A DNA stretch of 64,000 nucleotides. Origin: JAUSIF01 sp040901465 (lineage in GTDB: Bacteria; Pseudomonadota; Alphaproteobacteria; Rhizobiales; Xanthobacteraceae). The position numbers were made by a program, and so were the translations under genes. Where the stretch lies: assembly GCA_040901465.1 (NCBI GenBank), contig JBBDYN010000012.1, forward strand, positions 122,194-186,193, given 5' to 3'. Shown here piece by piece: positions 35,477-43,277 of the stretch; position 1 is the first letter of the stretch; each line of letters starts with the position of its first letter. The notes below the pieces were generated by a model. It made no database searches, was not told the DNA's origin, and was given only the letters and a program-made list of their open reading frames with translations.

Positions 35477-35905
35477 ATGCTTTCTTCTCTCCGCGTTGCT
35501 CTTGTTGCGCTCGCCGCCATGCTCGCGGCTTCCGCCTCGGCGGTCGCCGACAGCGGCACCGTGCGGATCTCGTTCGTGAAGGCGGGCTGGGTGATCGGCG
35601 GCTCGGTCGGCAGCGGCACCCTCAATTTCCGCGGCCGCACCTATCCGCTCTCGATCGGCGGCCTCAGCTACGGTTTCACGTTCGGCGCATCGCAGACCGA
35701 CCTGCACGGCCGCGTGACCAACATCTTCCGCCCGTCCGACATCGAAGGCGTCTATGGCGCCGGCGGCGCGGGCGCCGCGGTTATTCGCGGGCCGCAGGCG
35801 ATCATTCTCACGAACCAGAAGGGCGCGGTCCTTGAACTGTCCGGCAACCAGAGGGGCCTGATGGTCAATCTCGACCTGAGCGGCATGGCGGTTTCGTTGA
35901 GATAG
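35477..35905 (+). CDS. Secreted protein of unknown function
   Basis: 142 residues with a signal peptide (cleavage near ASAVA, residues 20-24). The rest is beta-rich and glycine-rich: GTVRISFVKAGWVIGG, GTLNFRGRTYPLSIGGLSYG, FRPSDIEGVYGAGGAG and LELSGNQRGLMVNLDLSG. It resembles a group of small alphaproteobacterial periplasmic proteins related to EipA/DUF1134, but this link is from memory and weak. It lies between nrdJ and the duplicated nrdJ 3' end. Confidence 0.75.
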   Translation: MLSSLRVALVALAAMLAASASAVADSGTVRISFVKAGWVIGGSVGSGTLNFRGRTYPLSIGGLSYGFTFGASQTDLHGRVTNIFRPSDIEGVYGAGGAGAAVIRGPQAIILTNQKGAVLELSGNQRGLMVNLDLSGMAVSLR

Positions 35906-35947
35906 GACGTTCGAGAACCGACACAGGAGCAGAAGGTCCATTTCGCA

Positions 35948-36079
35948 GAGCAGCGCGCGGCGGCGAAAGCCAAGGGCTACGAGGGCGAAGCCTGCCCCGA
36001 GTGCCAGAATTTCACAATGGTGCGGAACGGCACGTGCCTCAGGTGCGATACGTGCGGGAGCACGACGAGGTGTAGTTAA
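35948..36079 (+). pseudogene. Duplicated 3' end of nrdJ (132 bp)
   Basis: This segment matches nrdJ 35268-35399 base for base except at roughly 10 positions, ends at its own TAA, and still encodes the CPEC and CDTC cysteine pairs. There is no start codon for a full protein and no upstream nrdJ sequence, so it is a fragment. It sits at the left edge of the low-GC defence-like operon. Confidence 0.9.
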
Positions 36080-36168
36080 CTGGCAATTCGGTGGGTCGGT
36101 TCGCAGTTAGGGTGGATCTCGTCGCCGGAATCGCGTATGATGCGGCTTCCCAAAGAAACTAATTCCGG

Positions 36169-37134
36169 ATGCGAAGATTGCCAGACGGTCGCAAGGGGTG
36201 GGCAGCGCGTCGTAGACCAGCGACGCTGAAAACCAAACGAAAAGCGCAAAAGGTAAATCTTCAACGACCATTCATTTGGCAAGGAAGAGTGGAAGAATTT
36301 ATCGACCGTCTGCCGGCCAAACCTATTTTCGATCTTGTCATCACTTCCCCGCCGTACAATATCGGAAAGCCGTACGAGCGAAAAAGAAAGGCGCTGGCGC
36401 GCTATTTTCTTGAACAACGGAAAATCATTCAGGGGGTCGTAGCCAGGCTAAAGACCGGCGGAAGTATCTGTTGGCAAGTAGGCAACTATGTTCACAGAGG
36501 TGAAATTCTCCCTCTTGATCTCGAGTTTCACAAAATCTTTCGCAAGCTCGGCCTGAAGCTGCGGAATCGAATTGTTTGGCAATTCGGGCACGGCTTGCAT
36601 GGCAAGCGCCGGTTTAGCGGCAGATATGAAGTCGTGCTTTGGTACACTAAGGGCGATAGATACAAATTCAGTCTAAATGCGGTGCGTGTTGACTCCAAGT
36701 ACCCCGGAAAAAGATCCTACAAGGGTCGAAACAAAGGCAAGTTTTCAAGTCACCCCCGAGGGAAGAATCCAGAGGATGTGTGGGCCATTCCAAATGTCAA
36801 AGGGAACCACGTTGAAAAAACAATACACCCTTGTCAGTTTCCAGTTGGACTTGCGGAGCGTTTGGTACTCGCGTTAACGCGCAAAGGAGATCTCGTCTTT
36901 GATCCGTTTTGCGGAGTTGCCTCCGCGGGGGTGGCAGCGGTTCATCATTGTCGCCGCTTTATCGGATGCGAACAGGTCGCTCGATACGTCCAAGTGGGTA
37001 GGCAACGGTTAGTACGGGCTTCAAAGGGAGAAGAACGCTTTAGACCGCACTATCAGCCAATATACGATCACACCAAGTCAAAACTATCTATTCCGCCGAA
37101 AGCGGCTGAGAGACGGAGAATGACTCACGGGTAG
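36169..37134 (+). CDS. Beta-class site-specific DNA methyltransferase (N4-cytosine or N6-adenine)
   Basis: 321 residues. Catalytic motif IV is TSPPYN at 59-64, and the AdoMet-binding motif I, FDPFCGVASAG, is at 244-254. This IV-before-I order defines class beta. HPCQFPVGLAERLV at 220-233 is motif X-like. TSPPY is more often seen in cytosine-N4 enzymes, but specificity cannot be read from it. The short interval between motifs gives a compact recognition region (about 140-215). The first 30 residues are very basic. It is the first gene of a low-GC operon with a ParB-like, a helicase and a DUF3883 gene, and probably protects host DNA. Confidence 0.9.
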   Translation: MRRLPDGRKGWAARRRPATLKTKRKAQKVNLQRPFIWQGRVEEFIDRLPAKPIFDLVITSPPYNIGKPYERKRKALARYFLEQRKIIQGVVARLKTGGSICWQVGNYVHRGEILPLDLEFHKIFRKLGLKLRNRIVWQFGHGLHGKRRFSGRYEVVLWYTKGDRYKFSLNAVRVDSKYPGKRSYKGRNKGKFSSHPRGKNPEDVWAIPNVKGNHVEKTIHPCQFPVGLAERLVLALTRKGDLVFDPFCGVASAGVAAVHHCRRFIGCEQVARYVQVGRQRLVRASKGEERFRPHYQPIYDHTKSKLSIPPKAAERRRMTHG

Positions 37135-37181
37135 ACAACTCGCCAAGCCCAGCACAATCTATACGTGAATTGGGGGGCAAC

Positions 37182-38429
37182 ATGAAATTTGGCGATAGCT
37201 TGCCGGCTAGACGCGCGCTGATTAGGCAGGTCCACGGCACATCCTCAACAAAATCGTTTCCGGTAGATTTTCAGGGTGAGCGAAACTACCTGCCGGTTCA
37301 TTCAGTAAGTATCGATTTTCCGCGGTACCGTCTCGCCAACGGGAGAACGGGAGCGGAGCAAGTAGAATACTTGGCGAAGCATCGAACTCTTCCCAAGGAT
37401 CTTTTTACGAAGCCTGAAAGCGATCTCGCACAGGAGCACCAGCACGTCATCCTAAAAGGGATGATCGATGAGCAGCACCTTCGGACCTACTTCAGAAACA
37501 ACAAACAGCTTGAGCCACTAATCTTGGATAGTGACGGCTTCGTCGTAAACGGAAATCGCCGTTTATGTGCGATGCGCGAATACTATTACTCGAAAGAGAG
37601 AGAGAAGTATAAGCACTTCAGAAATATCGATGTCGTGTTCCTGCCGCCTAGCGATCAAAAGGCAATACTCGAACTCGAAGATAGGCTGCAGCTTCAGCAG
37701 GACATCAAAGCAGAGTACAGGTGGTACAACACTCCGTACATGTACAAACGACTCCTCCGCGAAGGTATGGCGGCAAAGGAGCTGTACCGGATCTACGAGA
37801 TCGACCAGAAAGAGCTGAACTACCGGTTGGCGACGTACGACGAAGCGGAGCGTTATTTGAACGCCCAGAAGAAACCGGGAGAATTCTCAACGATAACTGA
37901 TTCGAAGTACGCGTTTGAACAATTAGTAAAGGCGCTAAAGGTGGTTGGGGAGGACAGGAAGGATTCATTCCTGCCGCTCGCGTACCTCGTTATCGAAAAA
38001 GCTGAAGGCAAGCGAGCGTACGATCAGATACCCGGAATAGCCAGAAATCTAGACAAAATTCTGGAAAAGGTGCCGACCGTTGCAAGCTCGGCGAGGCCGA
38101 AAGGAACGGGACCGACAAAGTCAGGGCTTAAGTTGCTGGGGGGCAAGAAAGCACAACGGATCGGGAAGGTCGTGGTACCGAGGCTCGAAACTCAAAAGGC
38201 GCGAGACGATGCGCGAGCGACAATTCTAGACATACTAGGCGAGCAGGAGACTCTTCGCCGCGAGCATAAAAAAGGTAACTTTGTCCGAGCTCAAATCGAA
38301 AAAGCTGATCAGTGTTTGCAAAACGCCTTTGATGGATTGAAAACGGCCAAAGACAAGAAAATACTAGCCGGCCTCCTAACTAGGGTGGAGAAAAGCGCCG
38401 CACGCCTGCGCCGCGCAATCGGCCGATGA
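37182..38429 (+). CDS. ParB/Srx-fold protein of the candidate defence operon
   Basis: 415 residues. KQLEPLILDSDGFVVNGNRR around 108-127 matches the ParB-type N-terminal domain, with NGNRR at 123-127 being the nucleotide-contacting motif. The middle (about 180-240) is helical, with LREGMAAKELYRIYEIDQK that could be a helix-turn-helix. The C-terminal third is lysine-rich. It could bind and hydrolyse CTP and clamp DNA, or nick it. The frame is open from a TTG at 37170, but ATG 37182 after GGGGGG is favoured. Its stop overlaps the helicase ATG (ATGA). Confidence 0.75.
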   Translation: MKFGDSLPARRALIRQVHGTSSTKSFPVDFQGERNYLPVHSVSIDFPRYRLANGRTGAEQVEYLAKHRTLPKDLFTKPESDLAQEHQHVILKGMIDEQHLRTYFRNNKQLEPLILDSDGFVVNGNRRLCAMREYYYSKEREKYKHFRNIDVVFLPPSDQKAILELEDRLQLQQDIKAEYRWYNTPYMYKRLLREGMAAKELYRIYEIDQKELNYRLATYDEAERYLNAQKKPGEFSTITDSKYAFEQLVKALKVVGEDRKDSFLPLAYLVIEKAEGKRAYDQIPGIARNLDKILEKVPTVASSARPKGTGPTKSGLKLLGGKKAQRIGKVVVPRLETQKARDDARATILDILGEQETLRREHKKGNFVRAQIEKADQCLQNAFDGLKTAKDKKILAGLLTRVEKSAARLRRAIGR

Positions 38430-40216
38430 CCGAAGTCTATTTTACGTTGGACGTAACTACACAGCAGGTCGCCGCGAAATCGAGCGACCGAAGCGAGAGC
38501 TGGGCCCGCATTCGGGGAGTCTTTTCTAGTGAAACTGAGCATGTGGAGCTAGTTGGCGAGCGCAAGATCCAGGTGCCGTTGTGGCTCTTCTTGGTTAAGC
38601 GCGATGCACTGGCCTACCGGCTCAATTCCGAAGAGGTAAATTTCAACTTTGATAGCAATCTCACTGCGGTGTTGAGGCGCGTGCTTTCGCAGTCTGCTGA
38701 ATACGATCGACTTCCAAGCGCACGCATATTGTCTGCACACACGCTGCAAGGTCGATTAAAGGGGGCTGGCTTTACCCGTCACCTCAAGTTCTACCAGTCT
38801 CGCAATGTCCGGAAATTGCTCAGGTATATTGCGGGGGCAACGTTTTCAGTTCCGGGTGCGGGGAAGACCACGGAGGCACTCGCTTACTTTTCGGTAAGCG
38901 CACGCAACAATGAGAAACTCCTAGTAGTCGCCCCGAAGAATGCGTTTTCCGCCTGGGAGACTCAGTTCGAATTGTGCTTTCCCAGTTCAAGACACTCATT
39001 CACGCGGCTCGTGGGAGGCCGAAAGCAAATCGCGGCACTACTCGCAACAGAGCCCCGCTATTCAATCGTTTCGTATCGCCAACTTGGAACAGTCCTACCA
39101 GAAATACTTTCGTATTTGTCCAAATACCCGGTCGCGGTCTTCCTGGACGAAAGTCATCGAATGAAAGGTGGGCCAGCGCGCGAAACCGGTCGCAATGTAC
39201 TTCAGTTGTCCGGACTGCCGACGAGGAAGCTTCTGTTGACCGGCACGCCTATCCCTAACTCCCAACTTGACCTAGTTGCTCAAGCGCAGTTCCTCTTTCC
39301 GTACAAAGAAATTGATGAAGGGAACGCGCAATCGATTGTCGATCCAATTTATGTCCGAACGACAAAGGCCGAACTAGGACTGCGACGGCCGGAGCGGATC
39401 ACCAGAGATATCCAGATGTCGCCGGCACAAAATCGATTTTACTCTTTGATCGCAAGGGAAGAAGCGCGCCGGCTTTCGAAGTTCAATATTCTTGACAAGA
39501 TCCAACTTAGATCGCTTGGAAGAAGTGTTATGCGACTTATTCAAGTTGCATCGAATCCTCTTTTGCTAATTAACAAGACACAGATTCCGACTGAGTTGCT
39601 GCGAGAACTTACCGCTGAGGAGGATAGCCCGAAAATTCAATACGCATGCCACCGTGCTCGACTACTCGCTCGACAGCGAAAAAAAACTGTAATTTGGTCA
39701 ACGTTCGTTGATACGGTTGAGTTGATAGCTTCGAGACTGACCGACCTCGGTGCGGACTACATTCATGGCGGGGTTGACGCGGGGTCCGATCTTGAAGAGG
39801 ACACGCGCGAAAGGAAGATCAAGGATTTTCACCTCGATGACAAGAAATTCGTCTTGGTCGCCAATCCGGCCTCTTGCGGTGAAGGAATTAGCCTTCACGA
39901 GGTTTGTCATCACGCGATTTACGTAGACCGGAACTTTAACGCCGGGCAGTACCTTCAGTCTGAGGATCGAATTCATAGACTCGGCCTGAGCAAGAAACAA
40001 CGCACAGTCATTGAGATTTTGATCTCGCCAGGATCAATCGACGAAGCCGTGCAGAATCGGTTGAGCGCAAAAGTCCGGGCGATGGGACGCGCTCTGAACG
40101 ATCAGGAATTGAATATAGATCCGATCTCGCTGGACCCGGAAACATTGTCGGACGATGAGGTCCTCGATGAGGCAGATGCGCAAGAAATAATCGATCACCT
40201 GGTGAGCCATGCCTGA
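38426..40216 (+). CDS. SNF2-type superfamily 2 helicase/translocase of the candidate defence operon
   Basis: 596 residues. About 130 N-terminal residues of no known family precede a complete SF2 core: Walker A VPGAGKTT at 142-149, LLVVAPKNAFSAW (Ia), a variant Walker B DESH at 241-244, LLLTGTPIPNS (III), KTVIWSTFVDTVELIASRL (IV), GEGISLHEVCHHAIYVDR (V) and SEDRIHRLG (VI). It probably translocates on double-stranded DNA. It is coupled to the ParB-like gene by a 4-bp overlap and to the DUF3883 gene by an 8-bp overlap. The C-terminus is acidic. Confidence 0.92.
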   Translation: MTEVYFTLDVTTQQVAAKSSDRSESWARIRGVFSSETEHVELVGERKIQVPLWLFLVKRDALAYRLNSEEVNFNFDSNLTAVLRRVLSQSAEYDRLPSARILSAHTLQGRLKGAGFTRHLKFYQSRNVRKLLRYIAGATFSVPGAGKTTEALAYFSVSARNNEKLLVVAPKNAFSAWETQFELCFPSSRHSFTRLVGGRKQIAALLATEPRYSIVSYRQLGTVLPEILSYLSKYPVAVFLDESHRMKGGPARETGRNVLQLSGLPTRKLLLTGTPIPNSQLDLVAQAQFLFPYKEIDEGNAQSIVDPIYVRTTKAELGLRRPERITRDIQMSPAQNRFYSLIAREEARRLSKFNILDKIQLRSLGRSVMRLIQVASNPLLLINKTQIPTELLRELTAEEDSPKIQYACHRARLLARQRKKTVIWSTFVDTVELIASRLTDLGADYIHGGVDAGSDLEEDTRERKIKDFHLDDKKFVLVANPASCGEGISLHEVCHHAIYVDRNFNAGQYLQSEDRIHRLGLSKKQRTVIEILISPGSIDEAVQNRLSAKVRAMGRALNDQELNIDPISLDPETLSDDEVLDEADAQEIIDHLVSHA

Positions 40217-41144
40217 ACTTGGTCCTGACTTGTGCTACTCTTGTCAGGAGCTTCTGACCCTTGTCAGTGAGGGCGATTTAGAACTCGCGTATTTCAAAGG
40301 CCGATCGGTTCGATCCGTTTCCACAGAAGTTGTGCTCGCGACCTGTCAGGAGTGTAATTGGATAGCCTTCGACAAACGAGGAAGGATCACTCTCACCGAA
40401 ACTGGACGAGAGATTGGCGGCCGCCTAAGTGAAGAAAAAAACGCGGAAGCACTGCAGTTGCAAATCGTATCGATGGTTCGAACGTACAATTGGGTCTGGA
40501 CCGCCGCGTTACCCCGCGGGCGTGAAGACGCTTTTAGGCGGATGCCAGAGGACGCAAAACAATGTTTCCGCGAATGCAACGCCATGGATCGTCGATGGCC
40601 AAAAGAGCTGATAAAGTTATGGGATAATTTCTCGAAAGATCAACGCCGCGTGCAGGCCGATGAAAATCTGGAAGTCGGTCGGCGGGCGGAAGAATTGTCA
40701 TTTGAATTTGAGCGAAGGAGGATTGGTAAGCGACCAGAGTGGAGATCTCTTGAATCGGAGTCCGACGGCTACGACATTCTGTCCAGACAGTCGCGCGGGA
40801 GCAACGACCGACTGAGAATTGAGGTGAAGGGGACGAGCGCAGCTGCATCAAGCGCTGAGTTTTCAATAACTCGACATCAATGGGAAACTGCAAAGGTTAG
40901 CGGCGATTATGTTTTTCATTTGTGGGCATTGGGCCGCAAGAATATTCTTTCCATCGTAACGGCCGCTGCAATTGAACCGCATGTGCCGACGGATAGAAGC
41001 AAGGGGAAGTGGCAAACTTTTCGAGTCAAATTCGGCCTGTTCTTTGCCGATGCGCGGAAACTAGTAGATTTTGCCCCGATGGGAACCCTTCGTACGTCGA
41101 TTCCAAAAAGGGTACAGCGTCAATTTTTAGCGCAGATTTCGTAG
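40209..41144 (+). CDS. DUF3883 nuclease-like protein of the candidate defence operon
   Basis: 311 residues. The N-terminal 75 residues hold two cysteine pairs, CYSC (9-12) and CQEC (46-49), that could bind zinc, and a winged-helix-like TLTETGREIGG. The C-terminal part is DUF3883: GRRAEELSFEFERRR, then SDGYDILS (Asp186, Asp189) and LRIEVKGTS (Glu205, Lys207), in the D...ExK order of restriction-endonuclease folds. It is the likely effector that cuts unmodified DNA; this is an inference. The DUF3883 assignment is from remembered family pattern. Confidence 0.82.
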   Translation: MPELGPDLCYSCQELLTLVSEGDLELAYFKGRSVRSVSTEVVLATCQECNWIAFDKRGRITLTETGREIGGRLSEEKNAEALQLQIVSMVRTYNWVWTAALPRGREDAFRRMPEDAKQCFRECNAMDRRWPKELIKLWDNFSKDQRRVQADENLEVGRRAEELSFEFERRRIGKRPEWRSLESESDGYDILSRQSRGSNDRLRIEVKGTSAAASSAEFSITRHQWETAKVSGDYVFHLWALGRKNILSIVTAAAIEPHVPTDRSKGKWQTFRVKFGLFFADARKLVDFAPMGTLRTSIPKRVQRQFLAQIS

Positions 41145-41229
41145 AAGTGTAATTCAGTTGCCGATGATATAGACCGACAAGCAGAAAGATATTTCGTAGG
41201 TATCACGGATTATATTCACATCCACGTGA

Positions 41230-41313
41230 AAACTTTTCCTCACCCTCCTGCGCGACAAGGGCTATCTGCAATTCCTCTCGCGCGGCACCTACCGGCTCAA
41301 CCGCCCGGACTAG
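41230..41313 (+). pseudogene. C-terminal scrap of a DpnI/Dam-replacing-like restriction gene
   Basis: After a TGA at 41227 the frame reads LLRDKGYLQFLSRGTYRL and stops at 41311-41313. That pattern is typical of the C-terminal winged helix of DpnI-like endonucleases. Base composition jumps back to high GC here, so this is probably host DNA cut off by arrival of the low-GC operon. Confidence 0.5.
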
Positions 41314-41587
41314 GAGCCGGCTTCGACAACTGCGCTAGGGCCTGCTCGCGCGTGCCGAAGCTCGCCACCGTCTGATAGTCCGGCGTCGCCTCGGCGTCAT
41401 CGGATGACCGCAACAGCGCGAATCCGTCTTTGCTCGGCACGACGACTTCGGTCAGATCGTCCGAGTCATAGGGCGACATGTGCCTTGCACCGCAGGCCCG
41501 GCAATCGTCGTCGCACATGGCCGACCATTCGTCGGTCCATTTCGCTCCGCAGCGCGCGCATTGGTAGTGATTGTGAAACCAAGCCAT
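41297..41587 (-). CDS. Small zinc-ribbon protein, unknown function
   Basis: 96 residues: MAWFHNHYQCARCGAKW near the start and DDDCRACGARH provide two CxxC pairs, a classic zinc ribbon, followed by an acidic region. ATG 41587 follows GGAGG by 5 nt. It could be a DNA- or protein-binding adaptor. It neighbours a toxin-antitoxin pair on the opposite strand; no functional link can be shown. Confidence 0.75.
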   Translation of the reverse strand: MAWFHNHYQCARCGAKWTDEWSAMCDDDCRACGARHMSPYDSDDLTEVVVPSKDGFALLRSSDDAEATPDYQTVASFGTREQALAQLSKPAPSPGG

Positions 41588-41686
41588 GGCAGCCTCCATC
41601 CTTGCTAATCCATTGTGAGGAAAGATAATTTTCTGGCCTCGATAGACCTGTCGCTGGTTCGATGGGCTCTTCCGTGGTATAAATAG

Positions 41687-42019
41687 ATGCTCATGGACAA
41701 ACTTGCAGCATCCAAATTACCACCCGCCCTTGCCGCCGAACTGGAGCAAAAATTCTTCTGGTGGGAGCCGGTGGACGCGCACCCGCGCTCCGACGCGCGC
41801 ATCCTCGCGCAGGCGATGAACCTCGCTCCGTTCGGCGAGGTCCGCCGCCTGGAACAGTCGCTCGGCCCGCATCGCCTCGCCGAAGCGCTGCTCCAGGCCG
41901 AGCCCGGCTGGATCAGCGAACGATCCTGGGAGTTCTGGCGCGGGCGTCTGGCGCTGGCGACCGGCCGGCAGTTGCCCGACGCGCCGCCCCGGAGAGCATT
42001 CGATGCCGGAGGCGTTTGA
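41687..42019 (+). CDS. Probable antitoxin of an AbiEii-type system
   Basis: 110 residues, helical, with WWEPVDAHPRSDARILAQAMN and SERSWEFWRGRLALATG. Small proteins of this layout precede AbiEii nucleotidyltransferases in many genomes. It overlaps the toxin start by 17 bp. A second ATG at 41693 lies only a few bases after TATAAAT (41678-41684), so the transcript may be leaderless. The antitoxin role is inferred from the gene pair. Confidence 0.65.
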   Translation: MLMDKLAASKLPPALAAELEQKFFWWEPVDAHPRSDARILAQAMNLAPFGEVRRLEQSLGPHRLAEALLQAEPGWISERSWEFWRGRLALATGRQLPDAPPRRAFDAGGV

Positions 42020-42665
42020 GCCCCGCACCGATATCCTGCCCAAGGCGCAGCAGGAGATCTGGCCCCTCCTCGCTCCCGCTCCAAAGCTCTCTTTCGTCCT
42101 CTACGGCGGGACCGCGGTCGCGCTTCACTTCGGCCACCGCGTTTCCGTCGATTTCGATTTTTTCCGATCGGCGGCGCTGGACAAGAAAGAACTCGCGGCG
42201 GCGTTTTCGTTTTTGCCGAACGCGACAACGATCGTGGAAGACCCGAATAGCCTCGTCGTCAATGTGCCGATGCCTTCCGGTACCGTGAAGGTGTCGTTCT
42301 TCGGAGGACTCGCCTTCGGCAGGATCAACAAGCCGCGCCCGACGGGCGACTCCGTCTTGCTCGTCGCCTCGCTCGAAGACCTGCTCGCGACAAAGTTGAA
42401 AGCAATCCTCGACCGCGCCGAAGCGAAGGACTACCGCGACATCGCCGCGATACTCTCCGCCGGCACGTCCCTGGAACGAGCTTTGGGTGGGTTCGCGAAG
42501 ATGTACGGCCAGGATGCCGCGATCCCGCTCAAGGCAATCGGCTATTTCAAGGACGGCGACTTGCCCACGCTTCCGGCGGCCACCCAAAAGGTTCTTCGCG
42601 CAGCACGCGACAAGATTGCCGATATTCCAGAGGTTGCAGTTGTCTCCAGCGATCTCTCCGGCTGA
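42003..42665 (+). CDS. AbiEii/AbiGii-family nucleotidyltransferase toxin
   Basis: 220 residues. LSFVLYGGTAVALHFGHRVSVDFDFF around residues 27-52 carries the GG...S-x-D-x-D nucleotidyltransferase motif with two metal-binding aspartates. TKLKAILDRAEAKDYRDIAAIL is the second conserved block. Relatives transfer nucleotides to tRNA or other targets and stop growth on phage infection. GGAGA 8 nt upstream supports the start. Together with the preceding small gene it forms a type IV-like toxin-antitoxin operon next to the low-GC defence operon. Confidence 0.88.
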   Translation: MPEAFEPRTDILPKAQQEIWPLLAPAPKLSFVLYGGTAVALHFGHRVSVDFDFFRSAALDKKELAAAFSFLPNATTIVEDPNSLVVNVPMPSGTVKVSFFGGLAFGRINKPRPTGDSVLLVASLEDLLATKLKAILDRAEAKDYRDIAAILSAGTSLERALGGFAKMYGQDAAIPLKAIGYFKDGDLPTLPAATQKVLRAARDKIADIPEVAVVSSDLSG

Positions 42666-42820
42666 TTGCCGCGAAGCGGGTCTGTAGTGCCCGTAGGGCG
42701 GCCCCGCAACCAAGGCTCTCACGGCAAAATTCCGCCCCGTGTGAATTCAAACAGTGCATAGGGCTGCGCGTTCGTGTCTAGTCCGCCTGTAATCGTACCG
42801 CGCTCGTTAGAGGGGTAGAA

Positions 42821-43249
42821 ATGGGCGATACCTACAAGGGCAATTGCTTTTGCGGCGATGTTGAATTCCAAGTTACCGGCACACCGGCAATAATGGGGTA
42901 TTGCCATTGTGAGGACTGCCAAACTTGGTTGGCCGCGCCGATCAATGCCTTCAGCTTCTGGGCACCGGACAGCGTGCGTATCACCAAAGGCGAGTCCCGT
43001 GTCGGCACCTTCAATAAGACCGAGGGCGCCTACCGCAAGTTTTGCAAGACCTGCGGTGGCCATCTCATGACCGACCATCCCGGCATGAAGCTCGTGGATG
43101 TCTATGCGAGCCTATTGCAGGGCTTCATGCACCAGCCGACGGTGCACGTAAATTACGGGAACAAGATGGTCTCCGTGAAGGACGGCCTGCCGAAGTTCAA
43201 GGATCTGCCGGCCGATTTCGGCGGCTCGGGAGAGATGTTGCCCGAGTAA
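42821..43249 (+). CDS. GFA-family (Mss4-fold) zinc protein
   Basis: 142 residues with the GFA pattern: GNCFCGDVEFQV, YCHCEDCQ and KFCKTCGGHL supply the cysteines for two zinc sites. Members are called glutathione-dependent formaldehyde-activating enzymes, though the activity is doubtful for most. GAGGGG 5 nt upstream supports the start. It is convergent with the cyclase gene, 28 bp apart. Confidence 0.9.
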   Translation: MGDTYKGNCFCGDVEFQVTGTPAIMGYCHCEDCQTWLAAPINAFSFWAPDSVRITKGESRVGTFNKTEGAYRKFCKTCGGHLMTDHPGMKLVDVYASLLQGFMHQPTVHVNYGNKMVSVKDGLPKFKDLPADFGGSGEMLPE

Positions 43250-43277
43250 TCCCGACGAAGCTCGCCGCGACGAGTCG

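Noticed and set aside
36169..41144. Naming the operon as DISARM, BREX, Dnd or Dpd
   Set aside because: The hallmark partners of each (DrmA/DrmB, PglX/PglZ, DndBCDE, DpdA) are not present; only generic methylase and helicase components are shared.
42003..42665. Kanamycin-type aminoglycoside nucleotidyltransferase
   Set aside because: The GG...SxDxD motif is shared, but the overall pattern and the overlapping small upstream gene fit AbiEii.
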